A DNA stretch of 64,000 nt from Splendidivirga corallicola (GCA_030442035.1 JAUJEA010000007.1:124001-188000), one strand, 5' to 3'. Positions 44,252-54,407 are shown, counted from the stretch's first letter. Notes: generated from the letters alone by a model not told the origin. Made by a program: numbers and translations.

Positions 44252-45286
44252 ATGGCTTCATCCAAACTCAATTTCGGTGTTGTAGGCATGGGAAGCATTG
44301 CCAATCATCATATTCAAAGTATTCTTGAATTGGAAAACTGTGCATTAACGGCAGTGTGTAGCCGGAATAAAGCCAAACTTCAGGCCGCAAAAACCAAATA
44401 TGATGTAAACACTTTTACAGATTATCGGGAAATGATGGAGCATCCTGATATAGATGTTGTCTGTATTTGTACTCCAAGTGGTTTTCATTTGGAACCAACC
44501 CTGGCAGCAGCTAAGAGAGGAAAACATGTTATTGTTGAAAAACCCCTTGAAATCTCAATGGACCGAGCGCACCAAATGATAACAGCTTGTGATGAAGCCA
44601 ATGTAAAACTGGCATGTATTTTCCAAAATCGATATAACGCTGACTATCAAAAGCTATATAGTGCTGTAAAAAAAGGTGGTATTGGCCAACCTGTCCTGGG
44701 CAATGCCTATATAAAATGGTACCGGGATCAGGATTATTACGATGCTACCAATTGGAGAGGCACACTCAGAGGCGATGGAGGGGCGGCCCTTATTAATCAA
44801 TCCATTCATACCATCGATCTATTGTTGCATGTGATGGGACCTGTTAAATCTGTTATGGGAAGAGTAAAGACACTGACGCACGATATTGAAGGGGAAGATA
44901 TTGGCACAGCCATTCTTGATTTCGAAAATGGTGCTTTGGGTACTATAGAAGGAAGTACTGCTATTTATCCCGGGTATCCGGAAAAACTGGAAATATATGG
45001 TTCCAAAGGCAACATTATTTTGGAAGGAGGAAAAATAAGCCGATGTCAATTAGAAGGATCTTCAATTGATCTGGGTACCGGCAAAATAGCAGAACAAACT
45101 GGTTCCTCAGATCCGATGGCTATCAATTATAAGCTCCATATGAAGCAAATTAAAGAGATCGTTGATAACATCATCAATAATGAACAACCAAAGGTAAATG
45201 GAGAGGAAGCATTAAAATCGCTGGAGGTTATTCAGGCCATTTATAAATCTTCTGAATCCGGTCGGCAAATAGTATTGGCTAAATGA
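44252..45286 (+). CDS. Cytoplasmic Gfo/Idh/MocA-family oxidoreductase
   Basis: 344 residues without signal. Rossmann GVVGMGSIANHHI, EKP motif in VIVEKPLEISMDRA, catalytic-region His in NQSIHTIDLLLHVMGP. Resembles NAD(P)-dependent sugar dehydrogenases. Likely reduces or oxidises a keto sugar after uptake, complementing the Tat-exported members of the locus. Confidence 0.88.
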   Translation: MASSKLNFGVVGMGSIANHHIQSILELENCALTAVCSRNKAKLQAAKTKYDVNTFTDYREMMEHPDIDVVCICTPSGFHLEPTLAAAKRGKHVIVEKPLEISMDRAHQMITACDEANVKLACIFQNRYNADYQKLYSAVKKGGIGQPVLGNAYIKWYRDQDYYDATNWRGTLRGDGGAALINQSIHTIDLLLHVMGPVKSVMGRVKTLTHDIEGEDIGTAILDFENGALGTIEGSTAIYPGYPEKLEIYGSKGNIILEGGKISRCQLEGSSIDLGTGKIAEQTGSSDPMAINYKLHMKQIKEIVDNIINNEQPKVNGEEALKSLEVIQAIYKSSESGRQIVLAK

Positions 45287-45308
45287 AAAATCAGTTTTGT
45301 AATGAAAT

Positions 45309-46286
45309 ATGATTAAGAATATAAAACCTCTATTGGTCATCTTCCTTTTATCTCATATAGGATGTAAACCAACGATAGATCTCAAACAGCTAAATAACCC
45401 CGTCCTCTTTGCGGGTGATGAACGCACTGCATATCGCGACCCGGCAGTAATATTTCATGAAGAAACCTTTTATTTATTTTTTACGCTGGTGGAGATCGAA
45501 GATGATGGAAAAATCTATAGTTATACGGCTTATTCAAAAAGCAAAGATCTGCTTCATTGGACAATTCCAGTCAAAATTACCCCAAAGGATCAAAGGCTAA
45601 ATTATTCCAGTCCGGGAAATATCATTCGTTTTGAAAACGAGTGGATCTTATGCCTACAAACATATCCGAGACCAGGCTATAGCATAGCAGATATGCCTGC
45701 TTATGGAGATGAAACTGCCAGGATATTCACTATGAGTAGTCCGGATCTTGAGAAATGGTCAGCACCAAAACTCCTGAAAGTAAAAGGACCGGATGTACTC
45801 GAATCTGATATGGGCAGAATGATTGACCCCTATTTAATCGAAGACAAGGATGAAAAAGGGAAGTTTTGGTGTTTTTATAAACAAAATGGCGTTAGTATGT
45901 CCTGGTCTTATGATCTACAAAACTGGACATTTTATGGTTCAGCAGATGCTGGCGAAAATGTTTGTGTATTAACCAAAAACGACGAGTATATTTTATTTCA
46001 TTCTCCTTCAAATGGTATTGGGATGAAACGATCCAAAAATCTTAAGGATTGGACAAACTGGGACGATTTAATTACACTAGGTCAAGCTGAATGGGAATGG
46101 GCTAAAGGTAGAATAACTGCCGGAACAGTGATCGATGCAAGAACTTACAATGGCGTGAATAAGTACTTAATGTTTTTTCACGGTTCAGGTCCAAGAAACG
46201 AAAAATGGGACTTCGATAAAAATAGTTCAATAGGGATTGCCTGGAGCGATGATCTGTTGGAGTGGGAATGGCCAGGCAAAAAATAA
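45309..46286 (+). CDS. GH43/GH117-like five-bladed propeller lipoprotein
   Basis: 325 residues. Lipobox with Cys19 (LLSHIGCKPT). Five-bladed beta-propeller signatures: TAYRDPAVIFH (catalytic-base Asp44), Trp-rich repeats such as DLLHWTIPVKIT, MIDPYLIEDKDEKGKFWCFY, and IGIAWSDDLLEWEWPG. It fits GH43-like or related families (arabinosidase, xylosidase, anhydro-galactosidase), cell-surface or periplasmic. Starts 22 nt after the preceding stop, so it is in the same operon. Confidence 0.72.
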   Translation: MIKNIKPLLVIFLLSHIGCKPTIDLKQLNNPVLFAGDERTAYRDPAVIFHEETFYLFFTLVEIEDDGKIYSYTAYSKSKDLLHWTIPVKITPKDQRLNYSSPGNIIRFENEWILCLQTYPRPGYSIADMPAYGDETARIFTMSSPDLEKWSAPKLLKVKGPDVLESDMGRMIDPYLIEDKDEKGKFWCFYKQNGVSMSWSYDLQNWTFYGSADAGENVCVLTKNDEYILFHSPSNGIGMKRSKNLKDWTNWDDLITLGQAEWEWAKGRITAGTVIDARTYNGVNKYLMFFHGSGPRNEKWDFDKNSSIGIAWSDDLLEWEWPGKK

Positions 46287-46418
46287 AAGTAATACCTGCA
46301 AAAAAACGGAGATAACATAGAGGGAGTAACATTGATTACAAACTGGAAACAAAATCGTTGCTCCAAACTGAATAACTAATATGAATCCTTTGATCATTTC
46401 AAACCAGAATATGTATTC

Positions 46419-48026
46419 ATGAGATTAGTATACTTTACTTTAATATGTCTTTTTATCGTCAGTATTTCTTTTTGTCTTGGACAAGAAAAGAGGAATACAT
46501 TAAAAAAGCCTGTTAACATTCTTTTCGCCATCAGTGACGATCAGTCGTATCCTTATGCGGGTGCTTATGGAAACAAAACCGTGCATACTCCTGCTTTTAA
46601 TAGCGTTGCTAAGCAGGGAATACTTTTCACCAATGCATTTGCCGCATCTCCGGGTTGCGCTCCCTCACGCTCAGCGATATTAACAGGCCGCTATCCCTGG
46701 CAAAACGAAGAAGCAGGTGGACATCAAACTTTGTTTCCTTTGTCATATAAGGTAATGGTGGATGTTATGGAAGAAAACGGATACTTTATTGGGTATACAG
46801 GTAAAGGTTGTGCACCTTTCAATTGGAAATTGTCAGGCAGAAAAAGAAACCCTGCCGGACCGGCATTCAACAAGATAAGATATAGCAATGAAAATGAGCT
46901 ACCTGCCAATGGCATTTCAGGGGTCAATTATTCTGCTAATTTTGAACAATTCCTCTCACTAAAGCCAAAAGATAAACCTTTTTTCTTTTGGTATGGCGCT
47001 TTTGAACCACATAGGAGATTTGAACAGGGGTCGGGCCTCAAAGCTGGCAAGAAACAAGAAGATGTTTTTGTACCAGGCTTTTTGCCGGATCATACACCTA
47101 TACAAACAGATATAATGGATTATGCCCTGGAAGTAGATTGGTTTGACTATCACTTAGGTAAAATGATCAAAAGCCTTGAAGAAGCGGGAGAGCTTGAAAA
47201 CACCATCATTATTGTCACTTCGGATAATGGCATGGCATTCCCAAGAGCCAAAGCTAATTGCTATGAATATGGCATCCATGTGCCACTTGCCATTTCGTGG
47301 CCCCGGGAGATCAAAGGCAATAGAGTGGTTGATGATCTGATTTCCTTAGCGGACCTGACTCCTACCATATTTGACATAATCGGTATAACTCCCGAAGGGA
47401 TGAAACCAATCACAGGTAAAAGTTTTTATAATATACTTTCTTCAAATAAGCAGGGCCTCATCGATCCAACAAGGACAGCCGTGTATTCTTCGAGAGAAAG
47501 GCATTCCTCTGCCAGATGGTCAAATTTAGGGTATCCCATTCGATCTATTCGAACGCAGGATTTTCTGTATATAAGAAACTACACTCCGGAAAGATGGCCA
47601 TCAGGCGCGCCGCAAATGTTGAATGCTCATGACCCTTCTCAAATGGAAAATATGTATGGACTAAATGCCGAAGGAAAATTTGAAGAAAAGGCATTTTGGG
47701 ATATTGACGCTGCTCCTTCCAAAACCTATTTAATTGAAAATCATGCTAAAAAAGAAGTAGCTTATTATTTTGATCTATCCATGGCCAAAAGGCCTAAAGA
47801 TGAACTTTACGACATCAAAAATGATCCCTATTGCTTAAAGAATCTTGCCAACAGTCCGGCTTATGCCAAAAAATTAGAACAACTTAAAAATAAACTTACA
47901 GAATTTCTTAAGGAGACCGGTGATCCCAGACATGTTGGCCCGGATCCGGATATCTTTGAAAATTATCAAAGGTTCAGTATTATGAGACCATTTCCCAAGC
48001 CGGATTGGATTAAACAAGATGAGTAG
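46419..48026 (+). CDS. Secreted sulfatase (formylglycine-dependent)
   Basis: 535 residues with signal peptide (about 1-21, ends CLGQ). Type I sulfatase with CAPSR at 80-84, whose Cys is converted to formylglycine, followed by SAILTGRYPWQNEEAG; metal-site residues ISDDQ (39-43) and VTSDNGMAF. C-terminal segment DELYDIKNDPYCLKNLA is standard. It removes sulfate esters from glycans in the periplasm, so the substrate of the locus is probably sulfated. A maturase gene (anSME or FGE) is not in the window. Confidence 0.93.
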   Translation: MRLVYFTLICLFIVSISFCLGQEKRNTLKKPVNILFAISDDQSYPYAGAYGNKTVHTPAFNSVAKQGILFTNAFAASPGCAPSRSAILTGRYPWQNEEAGGHQTLFPLSYKVMVDVMEENGYFIGYTGKGCAPFNWKLSGRKRNPAGPAFNKIRYSNENELPANGISGVNYSANFEQFLSLKPKDKPFFFWYGAFEPHRRFEQGSGLKAGKKQEDVFVPGFLPDHTPIQTDIMDYALEVDWFDYHLGKMIKSLEEAGELENTIIIVTSDNGMAFPRAKANCYEYGIHVPLAISWPREIKGNRVVDDLISLADLTPTIFDIIGITPEGMKPITGKSFYNILSSNKQGLIDPTRTAVYSSRERHSSARWSNLGYPIRSIRTQDFLYIRNYTPERWPSGAPQMLNAHDPSQMENMYGLNAEGKFEEKAFWDIDAAPSKTYLIENHAKKEVAYYFDLSMAKRPKDELYDIKNDPYCLKNLANSPAYAKKLEQLKNKLTEFLKETGDPRHVGPDPDIFENYQRFSIMRPFPKPDWIKQDE

Positions 48027-48101
48027 AAAATTTAGGGAATATTCGGCAGGTTGAATCTTTATTAATAACAGACTCCAACAATAAGATATTAAGACAATTA
48101 T

Positions 48102-49151
48102 ATGAAAGCATCATTGATACCAGCAAGCATATTATTAACTGTGCTTACATCCATTCAGTACACCTTTCCTGATCAAAAAAAGATTCAGGCATCACATGGA
48201 TCTCATGGTATGGTGGAAGCAGCACAGCAGTTCTTAACTTCCCTGGAAGATAACCAAAAGAAGAAAGCCTATTTTAATTTCAAAGAAGAGGAGCGTTATA
48301 ACTGGCATTTTATTCCAAAAACCCGGAAAGGCCTGTCATTTGAAGAGATGGACCCCACCCAAAGGAAAAAGCTTACCGAATTACTCAGAACGGGATTAAG
48401 TGCTAAAGGCTATGATAAGGCAAGAGCAATCATGAATCTGGAACTAGTATTGCGAGAAATAGAAGGCCGAGGTGATAATGATCGAAGACGACATCCGGAG
48501 CTATACTACCTGGCTATTTTTGGTAGTCCTTCTAATGAAACTCCCTGGGGCTGGAGATTTGAAGGTCATCATCTTTCACTGAATTTTACATTTGTAAAAG
48601 GAGAAGCTTCGGTGACTCCAGCTTTTATTGGTGCAAACCCGGCAAAAGTCCGATCGGGAAAGTGGAAGGGTACACAGGTATTGAAAGAAGAAGAAGATTT
48701 GGCCAGGGCACTAATCAATACGTTGACAACCGACCAAAGGAAAAAAGCCATCTTTGACGTAAAGGCACCTCAGGATATAATAACAGGTGTAGCACGAAAA
48801 GCAGAGCTAAAAAAAATGAGCGGATTGCCATTAAGCGATATGAATTCATCTCAGAAAGAGTTATTGTTACAACTGCTGAACGTTTATTTAGGAAATATCG
48901 AGGAAGACATTGCCCTAAAACGATTAAAGAGTATTAAAGATCATAACATAGCATTGTTACATTTTGCCTGGGCCGGTTCTACGGAAGTTGGAAAGCCGCA
49001 TTACTATCGGATCCACGGACCATCGATCCTCATTGAATATGACAATACACAAAATGATGCTAACCACATACATACTGTATTTCGTGATTACGAAAACGAT
49101 TTTGGTGAGGACTTGTTGCACAAGCATTATAAAGAGCATGACCACGATTAA
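48102..49151 (+). CDS. DUF3500 exported protein
   Basis: 349 residues, N-terminal signal (ASILLTVLTSIQYTF). DUF3500 family: RYNWHFIPKTRKGLSFEEMD, HPELYYLAIFGSPSNETPWG followed by WRFEGHHLSLNFT, and HFAWAGSTEVGKPHYYRIHG near the C-terminus; His- and Trp-rich conserved segments. Function of the family is unknown. Ends with a His-rich tail (HKHYKEHDHD), perhaps metal-binding. In the middle of the catabolic locus it may assist with an unknown step. Confidence 0.85.
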   Translation: MKASLIPASILLTVLTSIQYTFPDQKKIQASHGSHGMVEAAQQFLTSLEDNQKKKAYFNFKEEERYNWHFIPKTRKGLSFEEMDPTQRKKLTELLRTGLSAKGYDKARAIMNLELVLREIEGRGDNDRRRHPELYYLAIFGSPSNETPWGWRFEGHHLSLNFTFVKGEASVTPAFIGANPAKVRSGKWKGTQVLKEEEDLARALINTLTTDQRKKAIFDVKAPQDIITGVARKAELKKMSGLPLSDMNSSQKELLLQLLNVYLGNIEEDIALKRLKSIKDHNIALLHFAWAGSTEVGKPHYYRIHGPSILIEYDNTQNDANHIHTVFRDYENDFGEDLLHKHYKEHDHD

Positions 49152-49491
49152 TCGCGTTATTTAGAGATCGAAGGTGTGATTGTGAAACGGGAAATTCCAC
49201 CCCCTGCACATAAGGCAATAACCAAATCAAAGATGAGAAATTTCAATCGATCTTTTTAGGTTTGTTAAAATGATGTCCTCCCTTTGGGCAGGTGTAGAAG
49301 GAGGTATTAACTCATGAAAAGAAAGTTTTGAGATTGATGATAAATAGGTTTTGAATCATGTTGATCCTTTGATATAAAAATCATGGATGTGATTGTGAAA
49401 ATTAGAAACATAAAATTTCAATCAACTTTTCTAACTATCAGCCAGCTATCTCAAATTTGTGGCTTACATATTGATTACATAATTTGAGCAC
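49152..49491. other. 340-bp gap with an imperfect duplication
   Basis: Two related pairs of segments: GTGATTGTGAAA occurs near 49176-49187 and again (ATGTGATTGTGAAA) near 49387-49400, each followed by AATTTCAATC (49239-49248 and 49414-49423). It looks like an old tandem duplication. No gene longer than a few codons is credible, and no LacI operator is seen. Confidence 0.6.
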
Positions 49492-50490
49492 ATGAAGAAT
49501 CATAAAGTGACATGGGGTATTATTGGTGTTGGAGATGTTTGTGAGGTGAAAAGTGCTCCTGCTATGAATCTGGTTGAAAACTCTGAGTTGATCGCGGTAA
49601 TGAGAAGAAGAGGTGCATTAGCTAAGGACTATGCTCAACGACACAATATTGCAAAATGGTATGATGATGCTGATGAACTCATTAACGATCCCGATGTTAA
49701 CGCCATTTACATCGCTACCCCTCCTGCCTTTCATGCAGAATACACTAAGAGGGTAGCAAGCGCCGGAAAAGCGGTATATGTTGAAAAGCCTATGGCCAGA
49801 ACATATGAGGAATGTCTGGAAATGATCGAAGCATGCAAAAATGCAAATGTACCATTATATGTAGCTTACTATAGAAGATCTCTTCCTCATTTTTTGAAAA
49901 TAAAAGAATTGATTGATCAGCAAGCAATTGGCGATATCAGAATGGTCAATATCCAACTTATACAAGCTTGTAATCCCGACATTGTATCCAGGCAAGAACA
50001 TAATTGGCGTGTAGATCCGAAAATAGCCGGTGGTGGCTATTTTTATGATTTAGCTTCTCATCAACTTGATTTTCTGGATTATGTGTTGGGTCCTATTGAG
50101 ACTGCCAATGGTCATGCTACCAATCAGATGGGACTGTATAATGCTGAAGATATAGTAACAGCTTCATTTCGGTTTGAGAGTGGTGTCTTAGGCGTCGGAA
50201 GTTGGTGCTTTACTTCCAGCGAAGTTTCAAAAAACGAAAGGACTACCATTATTGGAAGTAAAGGACAAATTTCCTATCAAAGTTTTGGAAAGGCAGAAGT
50301 AATATTAGAAACTACCAAGGAAGAAAGGCAGATTTTCACATTTGATTTACCCCGTCATATTCAGCAACCTCATATCCAATCGGTAGTGGAAGCTATACTT
50401 GGTAGAGGTAAGTGCCCGAGTGACGGAGAATCCGCCTCCCGAACTAACCTCATCATGGAATCTATAATTGGTGATCTGAAAAAAAAGTAA
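49492..50490 (+). CDS. Cytoplasmic Gfo/Idh/MocA-family oxidoreductase
   Basis: 332 residues, no signal peptide. Rossmann GIIGVGDVCEVKS, EKP in YVEKPMARTYEECLEMIEA, His in DLASHQLDFLDYVLGP. The N-terminal GDVCEVK pattern is like the glucose-fructose-oxidoreductase-type dehydrogenases of uncharacterised substrate. Last plus-strand gene of the locus, convergent with uxaB. Confidence 0.88.
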   Translation: MKNHKVTWGIIGVGDVCEVKSAPAMNLVENSELIAVMRRRGALAKDYAQRHNIAKWYDDADELINDPDVNAIYIATPPAFHAEYTKRVASAGKAVYVEKPMARTYEECLEMIEACKNANVPLYVAYYRRSLPHFLKIKELIDQQAIGDIRMVNIQLIQACNPDIVSRQEHNWRVDPKIAGGGYFYDLASHQLDFLDYVLGPIETANGHATNQMGLYNAEDIVTASFRFESGVLGVGSWCFTSSEVSKNERTTIIGSKGQISYQSFGKAEVILETTKEERQIFTFDLPRHIQQPHIQSVVEAILGRGKCPSDGESASRTNLIMESIIGDLKKK

Positions 50491-50605
50491 GGGGAGACCA
50501 TTAGATGATAGCTTTCTTTCAAATCAATTTTCGGATACTTCTGTTAGTGTTAGCGTGTTGAACTCTTTGCAGTATCTCACTAAGAAATATTCCCATTCCA
50601 TCAGC

Positions 50606-52048
50606 TTAAAGTTCAGATAAAACACTCTTTACATCCATAGCAGCTATTTGATAAAAGTAATTAGCTGTTAGTCCCGATAGCTCTGGCATGACACTTAGAT
50701 CTTGTCCCCAAAGCTCAATATTGCTCAATATGTTTTTGATAATCGTATGAATTGCATCAAAAGAATTCGTCGAATTGATCCAGGCATTTTTTATAAAATC
50801 AATGTATTGCTGGTCATCCTTAAGGTCACTGCTCTCCTTGTATAGGTGCAATAAACTTGCAAGGGCAAAAGCGAGTTTTTTTGGTATGTGGCCATTATTT
50901 TTTTGATAATCAACAATGGAAGGAAGTACTCTTGTTCTGAATTTTGAAATAGAATTTAGGGAAATGTCTTTGAGATAATGTTTTATAAAGGGATTTGAGA
51001 AACGTTGTAGAACAGCCTCTGCAAAAGATCTTAGCTCTTCTTCCTCCAAATCAAGGGTAGGAGTAATTTCCTGGTAAATTGTTTCCTTTAAGTATTTGCT
51101 GAGAATAGGATCATCCATAACCTCCTTTACTGTATTTATACCACAAGCAATAGCTGTGGAGACCATAATGGTGTGAGCACCATTTAAGATCTTCACTTTA
51201 CGATCACGGTATGGTTTCAGATTATGAGTGAATACTACGTTGAGATCTGTTTTATCTATTGGAAACTCATCTTTTACAAAATCAGGTCCTTCAATTACCC
51301 ACAAATGAAACTGTTCTCCTTCTACGATCAAATTATCAATATATCCCAACTCTTTGCTGAGTTCCTCAGCTCGATCCTTAGGATAGCCGGGAACAATGCG
51401 ATCCACCAGCGTATTGCAAAAGGTATTAGAGGCATTAATCCAATCTATAAATGAAGATCCCAAACTCCAATGATCAGCATATTGCATAATTGCTTCTTTC
51501 AACTTACGCCCGTTTTTATCTATTAATTCACAAGGCAGGAAAATCAATCCTTTGTCTGGGCTACCTTCAAAATGAAGAAAACGTGCATGAAGAAATGCTG
51601 TAAGCTTTCCAGGAAACGTTTTTTGAGGAAACCGGGACAACTCATCCTCTTCATTAAACTGGATGCCAGCTTCCGTAGTGTTTGAAATAACAAATCTTAG
51701 CTCAGAGCTTCGAGCCATCTCGAAATACTCATCAGCCTGTCGATAAGGGTTAATGGCTCGTTTGATGCATTCTATCAGATACCTGTCAACTTGAACCGAA
51801 TTGTTCTTTAGACCTTTTAGATATACATTGTATAATCCATCCTGATCATTGAGGACATCAATCATACCAGATTCCAATGGTTGGACTACCACAACACCTG
51901 CATTAAAATCCAACTGCTGATTCATTTGATCAATCATCCAATTCACAAAAGCTCTCAAAAAGTTTCCTTCACCGAATTGGATTATTTTTTCCTGAAGGCC
52001 ATTTTTCTCACGGCCGATAACGGGATTGTTCAGTAATTGTAAGGACAT
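50606..52048 (-). CDS. uxaB: Tagaturonate reductase (altronate oxidoreductase)
   Basis: 480 residues of the mannitol dehydrogenase-like family. It interconverts D-tagaturonate and D-altronate with NADH in galacturonate catabolism. IQFGEGNFLRAFVNWMID (NAD-binding N-terminus), ISNTTEAGI and VKILNGAHTIMVSTAIACG with the catalytic-helix signature support UxaB over mannitol dehydrogenase. Cytoplasmic. Follows uxaA by 90 bp on the same strand. Confidence 0.88.
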   Translation of the reverse strand: MSLQLLNNPVIGREKNGLQEKIIQFGEGNFLRAFVNWMIDQMNQQLDFNAGVVVVQPLESGMIDVLNDQDGLYNVYLKGLKNNSVQVDRYLIECIKRAINPYRQADEYFEMARSSELRFVISNTTEAGIQFNEEDELSRFPQKTFPGKLTAFLHARFLHFEGSPDKGLIFLPCELIDKNGRKLKEAIMQYADHWSLGSSFIDWINASNTFCNTLVDRIVPGYPKDRAEELSKELGYIDNLIVEGEQFHLWVIEGPDFVKDEFPIDKTDLNVVFTHNLKPYRDRKVKILNGAHTIMVSTAIACGINTVKEVMDDPILSKYLKETIYQEITPTLDLEEEELRSFAEAVLQRFSNPFIKHYLKDISLNSISKFRTRVLPSIVDYQKNNGHIPKKLAFALASLLHLYKESSDLKDDQQYIDFIKNAWINSTNSFDAIHTIIKNILSNIELWGQDLSVMPELSGLTANYFYQIAAMDVKSVLSEL

Positions 52049-52138
52049 TATATATACTGATAAATAGTTATTTGAAATTATGCTTGTTTATGTAAAACAA
52101 CGATTCTTAAAAATTGTTAAATGGACCCGCTAATCTGC

Positions 52139-53794
52139 TTAAAGTGATATACCTCTTTTCCACGGGATAAAGTCATCCTGTCCTAGCTGAACTGACTTTG
52201 GAATTTCATCTCCGCTGGCAACTTTGATGATATAATCTATCAGCTCTTCACCCTTTGATTCGATTGAATCTTCCCCGCTTATAATGGTTCCTGCATTGAA
52301 ATCAATAATATCATTCATTCTTTGAAACAGTGCAGTGTTACTGGATGCTTTGATGGTTGGAGCAATTGGATTTCCAGTGGGTGTTCCCAAACCGGTTGTA
52401 AAAACAATAACATTTGCTCCTGAGCCTGCCAACCCGGTTGTAGATTCTACATCATTTCCTGGTGTACACAGTAAACTTAAACCAGGCTTAGTCACCTGTT
52501 CGGTATAATCCAATACTTCAACAACCGGCGACGTACCTCCTTTTTTTGCAGCACCTGCTGATTTCATAGCATCTGTGATAAGGCCATCTTTTATATTCCC
52601 TGGCGAGGGATTTGCTTCAAAGCCAGAACCTGAATCCTTGGCCCTCTTATTGTAGGTTTTCATCAGGTCGATGAATTTGGCAGCATCTTTTTCATGAATA
52701 CAACGATTTATCAATTCTTGCTCCACACCGTTCAACTCAGGGAATTCTGCCAAAACAACTGATCCGTTAAGGCTAACCAGGATATCTGAGGCATGTCCCA
52801 AAGCCGGATTAGCTGAGATACCGGAAAAGCCATCAGATCCTCCGCATTCGACTCCAAGAACCAACTTGTTTAAAGGAGCCGGTTTTCGTTCAAACTTATT
52901 TGCTTCTATCAATCCACAGAAGGTTTTTTTTACAGCATCTATGATATACTCCTTTTCTGAGGCGCTGTTTTGTTGCTCAAGAATATACAAAGGTTTGTCA
53001 AAGCCAGGGTCGTATTTATGGATATATTCCATTAGTATTTTCTCCTCTGCATTTTGACAGCCCAAACTTAAAACCGTTGCACCGGCAACATTAGGATGGG
53101 TGATATACCCCGCTAGTAACGCACAAAAAGCTTCAGCATCCTGCCTTGTTCCCCCACACCCTGCATTATGAGTTAGAAATTTTACACCATCGACATTGTT
53201 AAAAACCCTGGAATCCCCCACCCCATTGGCATCTGATGCAATATCTGATGCCAATATTTTAGTCACATCAGCTCCTCCCTTATACAACTTCACCAAGGGC
53301 TTAATATTGAGGCCATATTCCTTTTTTGGGCCATATCCCAGTTCATTTTCTAAGGCTTCACGGACCAGCTCAACATTCCGGTTTTCACAGAAAACCAAAG
53401 AAACCACCAACCAGACATTCATGGTACCCACAGAACCATTCTCACGATGATATCCAAGAAAGAACTTATTCTCCCATTTCGAAACGTCTAATGAATTCCA
53501 ATGAGTCGTTTTCTTATCCGCGGAAAAATCAAGGGAATGATGGATTACGTTTTCAATGGTAATCGCCTGACCTGCGGCTATATTTGTAAGGGCCCTTCCA
53601 ACCACAGTACCATACATAAAAATCAATTCATCCTTGGCAATCTCATGAATGGCAAATTTGTGTTTAGCTGAAATGTCTTCTGCCAGGTCAACCGTTGACC
53701 CTGATATGTCAATTCTTTCACCTGCTTTTAAATCACTAAGGGCAACCAAAACATTGTCGCTTGGATGAACCTGAAGTATTTTCTTATTTCTCAT
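52139..53794 (-). CDS. uxaA: Altronate dehydratase
   Basis: 551 residues: an N-terminal SAF-like domain (1-95) and a large C-terminal dehydratase domain of the UxaA/GarD family. GYHRENGSVGTMN, TVGRALTNIA-region and THNAGCGGTRQDAEAF and VLGVECGGSDGFSGISANPA are conserved; Cys and His residues are expected Fe(II) ligands. It converts D-altronate to 2-keto-3-deoxy-D-gluconate. kdgK, kdgA and uxaC are not in the window. Its promoter carries a LacI-type operator. Confidence 0.92.
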   Translation of the reverse strand: MRNKKILQVHPSDNVLVALSDLKAGERIDISGSTVDLAEDISAKHKFAIHEIAKDELIFMYGTVVGRALTNIAAGQAITIENVIHHSLDFSADKKTTHWNSLDVSKWENKFFLGYHRENGSVGTMNVWLVVSLVFCENRNVELVREALENELGYGPKKEYGLNIKPLVKLYKGGADVTKILASDIASDANGVGDSRVFNNVDGVKFLTHNAGCGGTRQDAEAFCALLAGYITHPNVAGATVLSLGCQNAEEKILMEYIHKYDPGFDKPLYILEQQNSASEKEYIIDAVKKTFCGLIEANKFERKPAPLNKLVLGVECGGSDGFSGISANPALGHASDILVSLNGSVVLAEFPELNGVEQELINRCIHEKDAAKFIDLMKTYNKRAKDSGSGFEANPSPGNIKDGLITDAMKSAGAAKKGGTSPVVEVLDYTEQVTKPGLSLLCTPGNDVESTTGLAGSGANVIVFTTGLGTPTGNPIAPTIKASSNTALFQRMNDIIDFNAGTIISGEDSIESKGEELIDYIIKVASGDEIPKSVQLGQDDFIPWKRGISL

Positions 53795-53857
53795 CTGTAA
53801 ACATTTCTTCAGTGAAGAACCTCACACTTTTGTTGACAACCTATAGTTAGGCGTAGA

Positions 53858-53894
53858 CAAAATTACGAAAAATATTTTGTTTACAAGCGCTTGC
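53858..53894 (-). promoter_or_regulatory. Promoter and LacI-type operator of the uxaA-uxaB operon
   Basis: Read on the minus strand: operator GCAAGCGCTTGT (53883-53894) overlapping the -33 TTG (53884-53886), an 18-nt spacer and -7 box TAATTTTG (53858-53865). uxaA starts 64 bp downstream. Same layout as at 36363. The surrounding gap 53795-54407 otherwise contains only the second operator at 54082. Confidence 0.75.
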
Positions 53895-54081
53895 CAAACT
53901 ATTATGTTCGAAATAATTCTCAATTTTGTTCAATCGTTTGAATAATCAAGTGTATTGCTAGATCTAAAGTTGAAAGGACAATTAAAATTATTCGGTATAT
54001 AGCCTTTAATTAGGCATTTTTGTTCAATCAGACTATTTTAAAAATAATTATCATAAATAACTGAAATTATTTATCTTTAAC

Positions 54082-54093
54082 GCAAGCGCTTGT
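54082..54093. promoter_or_regulatory. LacI-type operator GCAAGCGCTTGT in the lacI-uxaA intergenic region
   Basis: Palindrome variant, 199 bp from the uxaA operator and 315 bp before the lacI ATG. The pair of sites in one intergenic region could allow looping and autoregulation. Confidence 0.6.
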
Positions 54094-54407
54094 TTATAGT
54101 TGAAATCAGAGTCATTGTTAAGCTTATGAGATTCTTCTAATACAATCAATGGAAATGGAAGCAAGGCAATTCACCGATTTGATATACATTATAGTTGTGT
54201 TGGTATTTTTTAGATTTGTGCGAGCAATTATCAAACATTTTGTCATTGCACTATAAAATAAATTTTATCAGTTATTGTGAACATCAATACACAACCAAGA
54301 ATTGTTATATTGTCAATTAACCAAAATTGGTTTTATTAGGGTGTCGATTTATAAACTGAATTAACCTGGGTGTTTTAATTGCCTGTGGAAAATTTGAAAT
54401 TCAATTA

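Noticed and set aside
49307-49340. AGGAGG-like site with ATG (49314) in the DUF3500/dehydrogenase gap
   Set aside because: The following frame stops after five codons.
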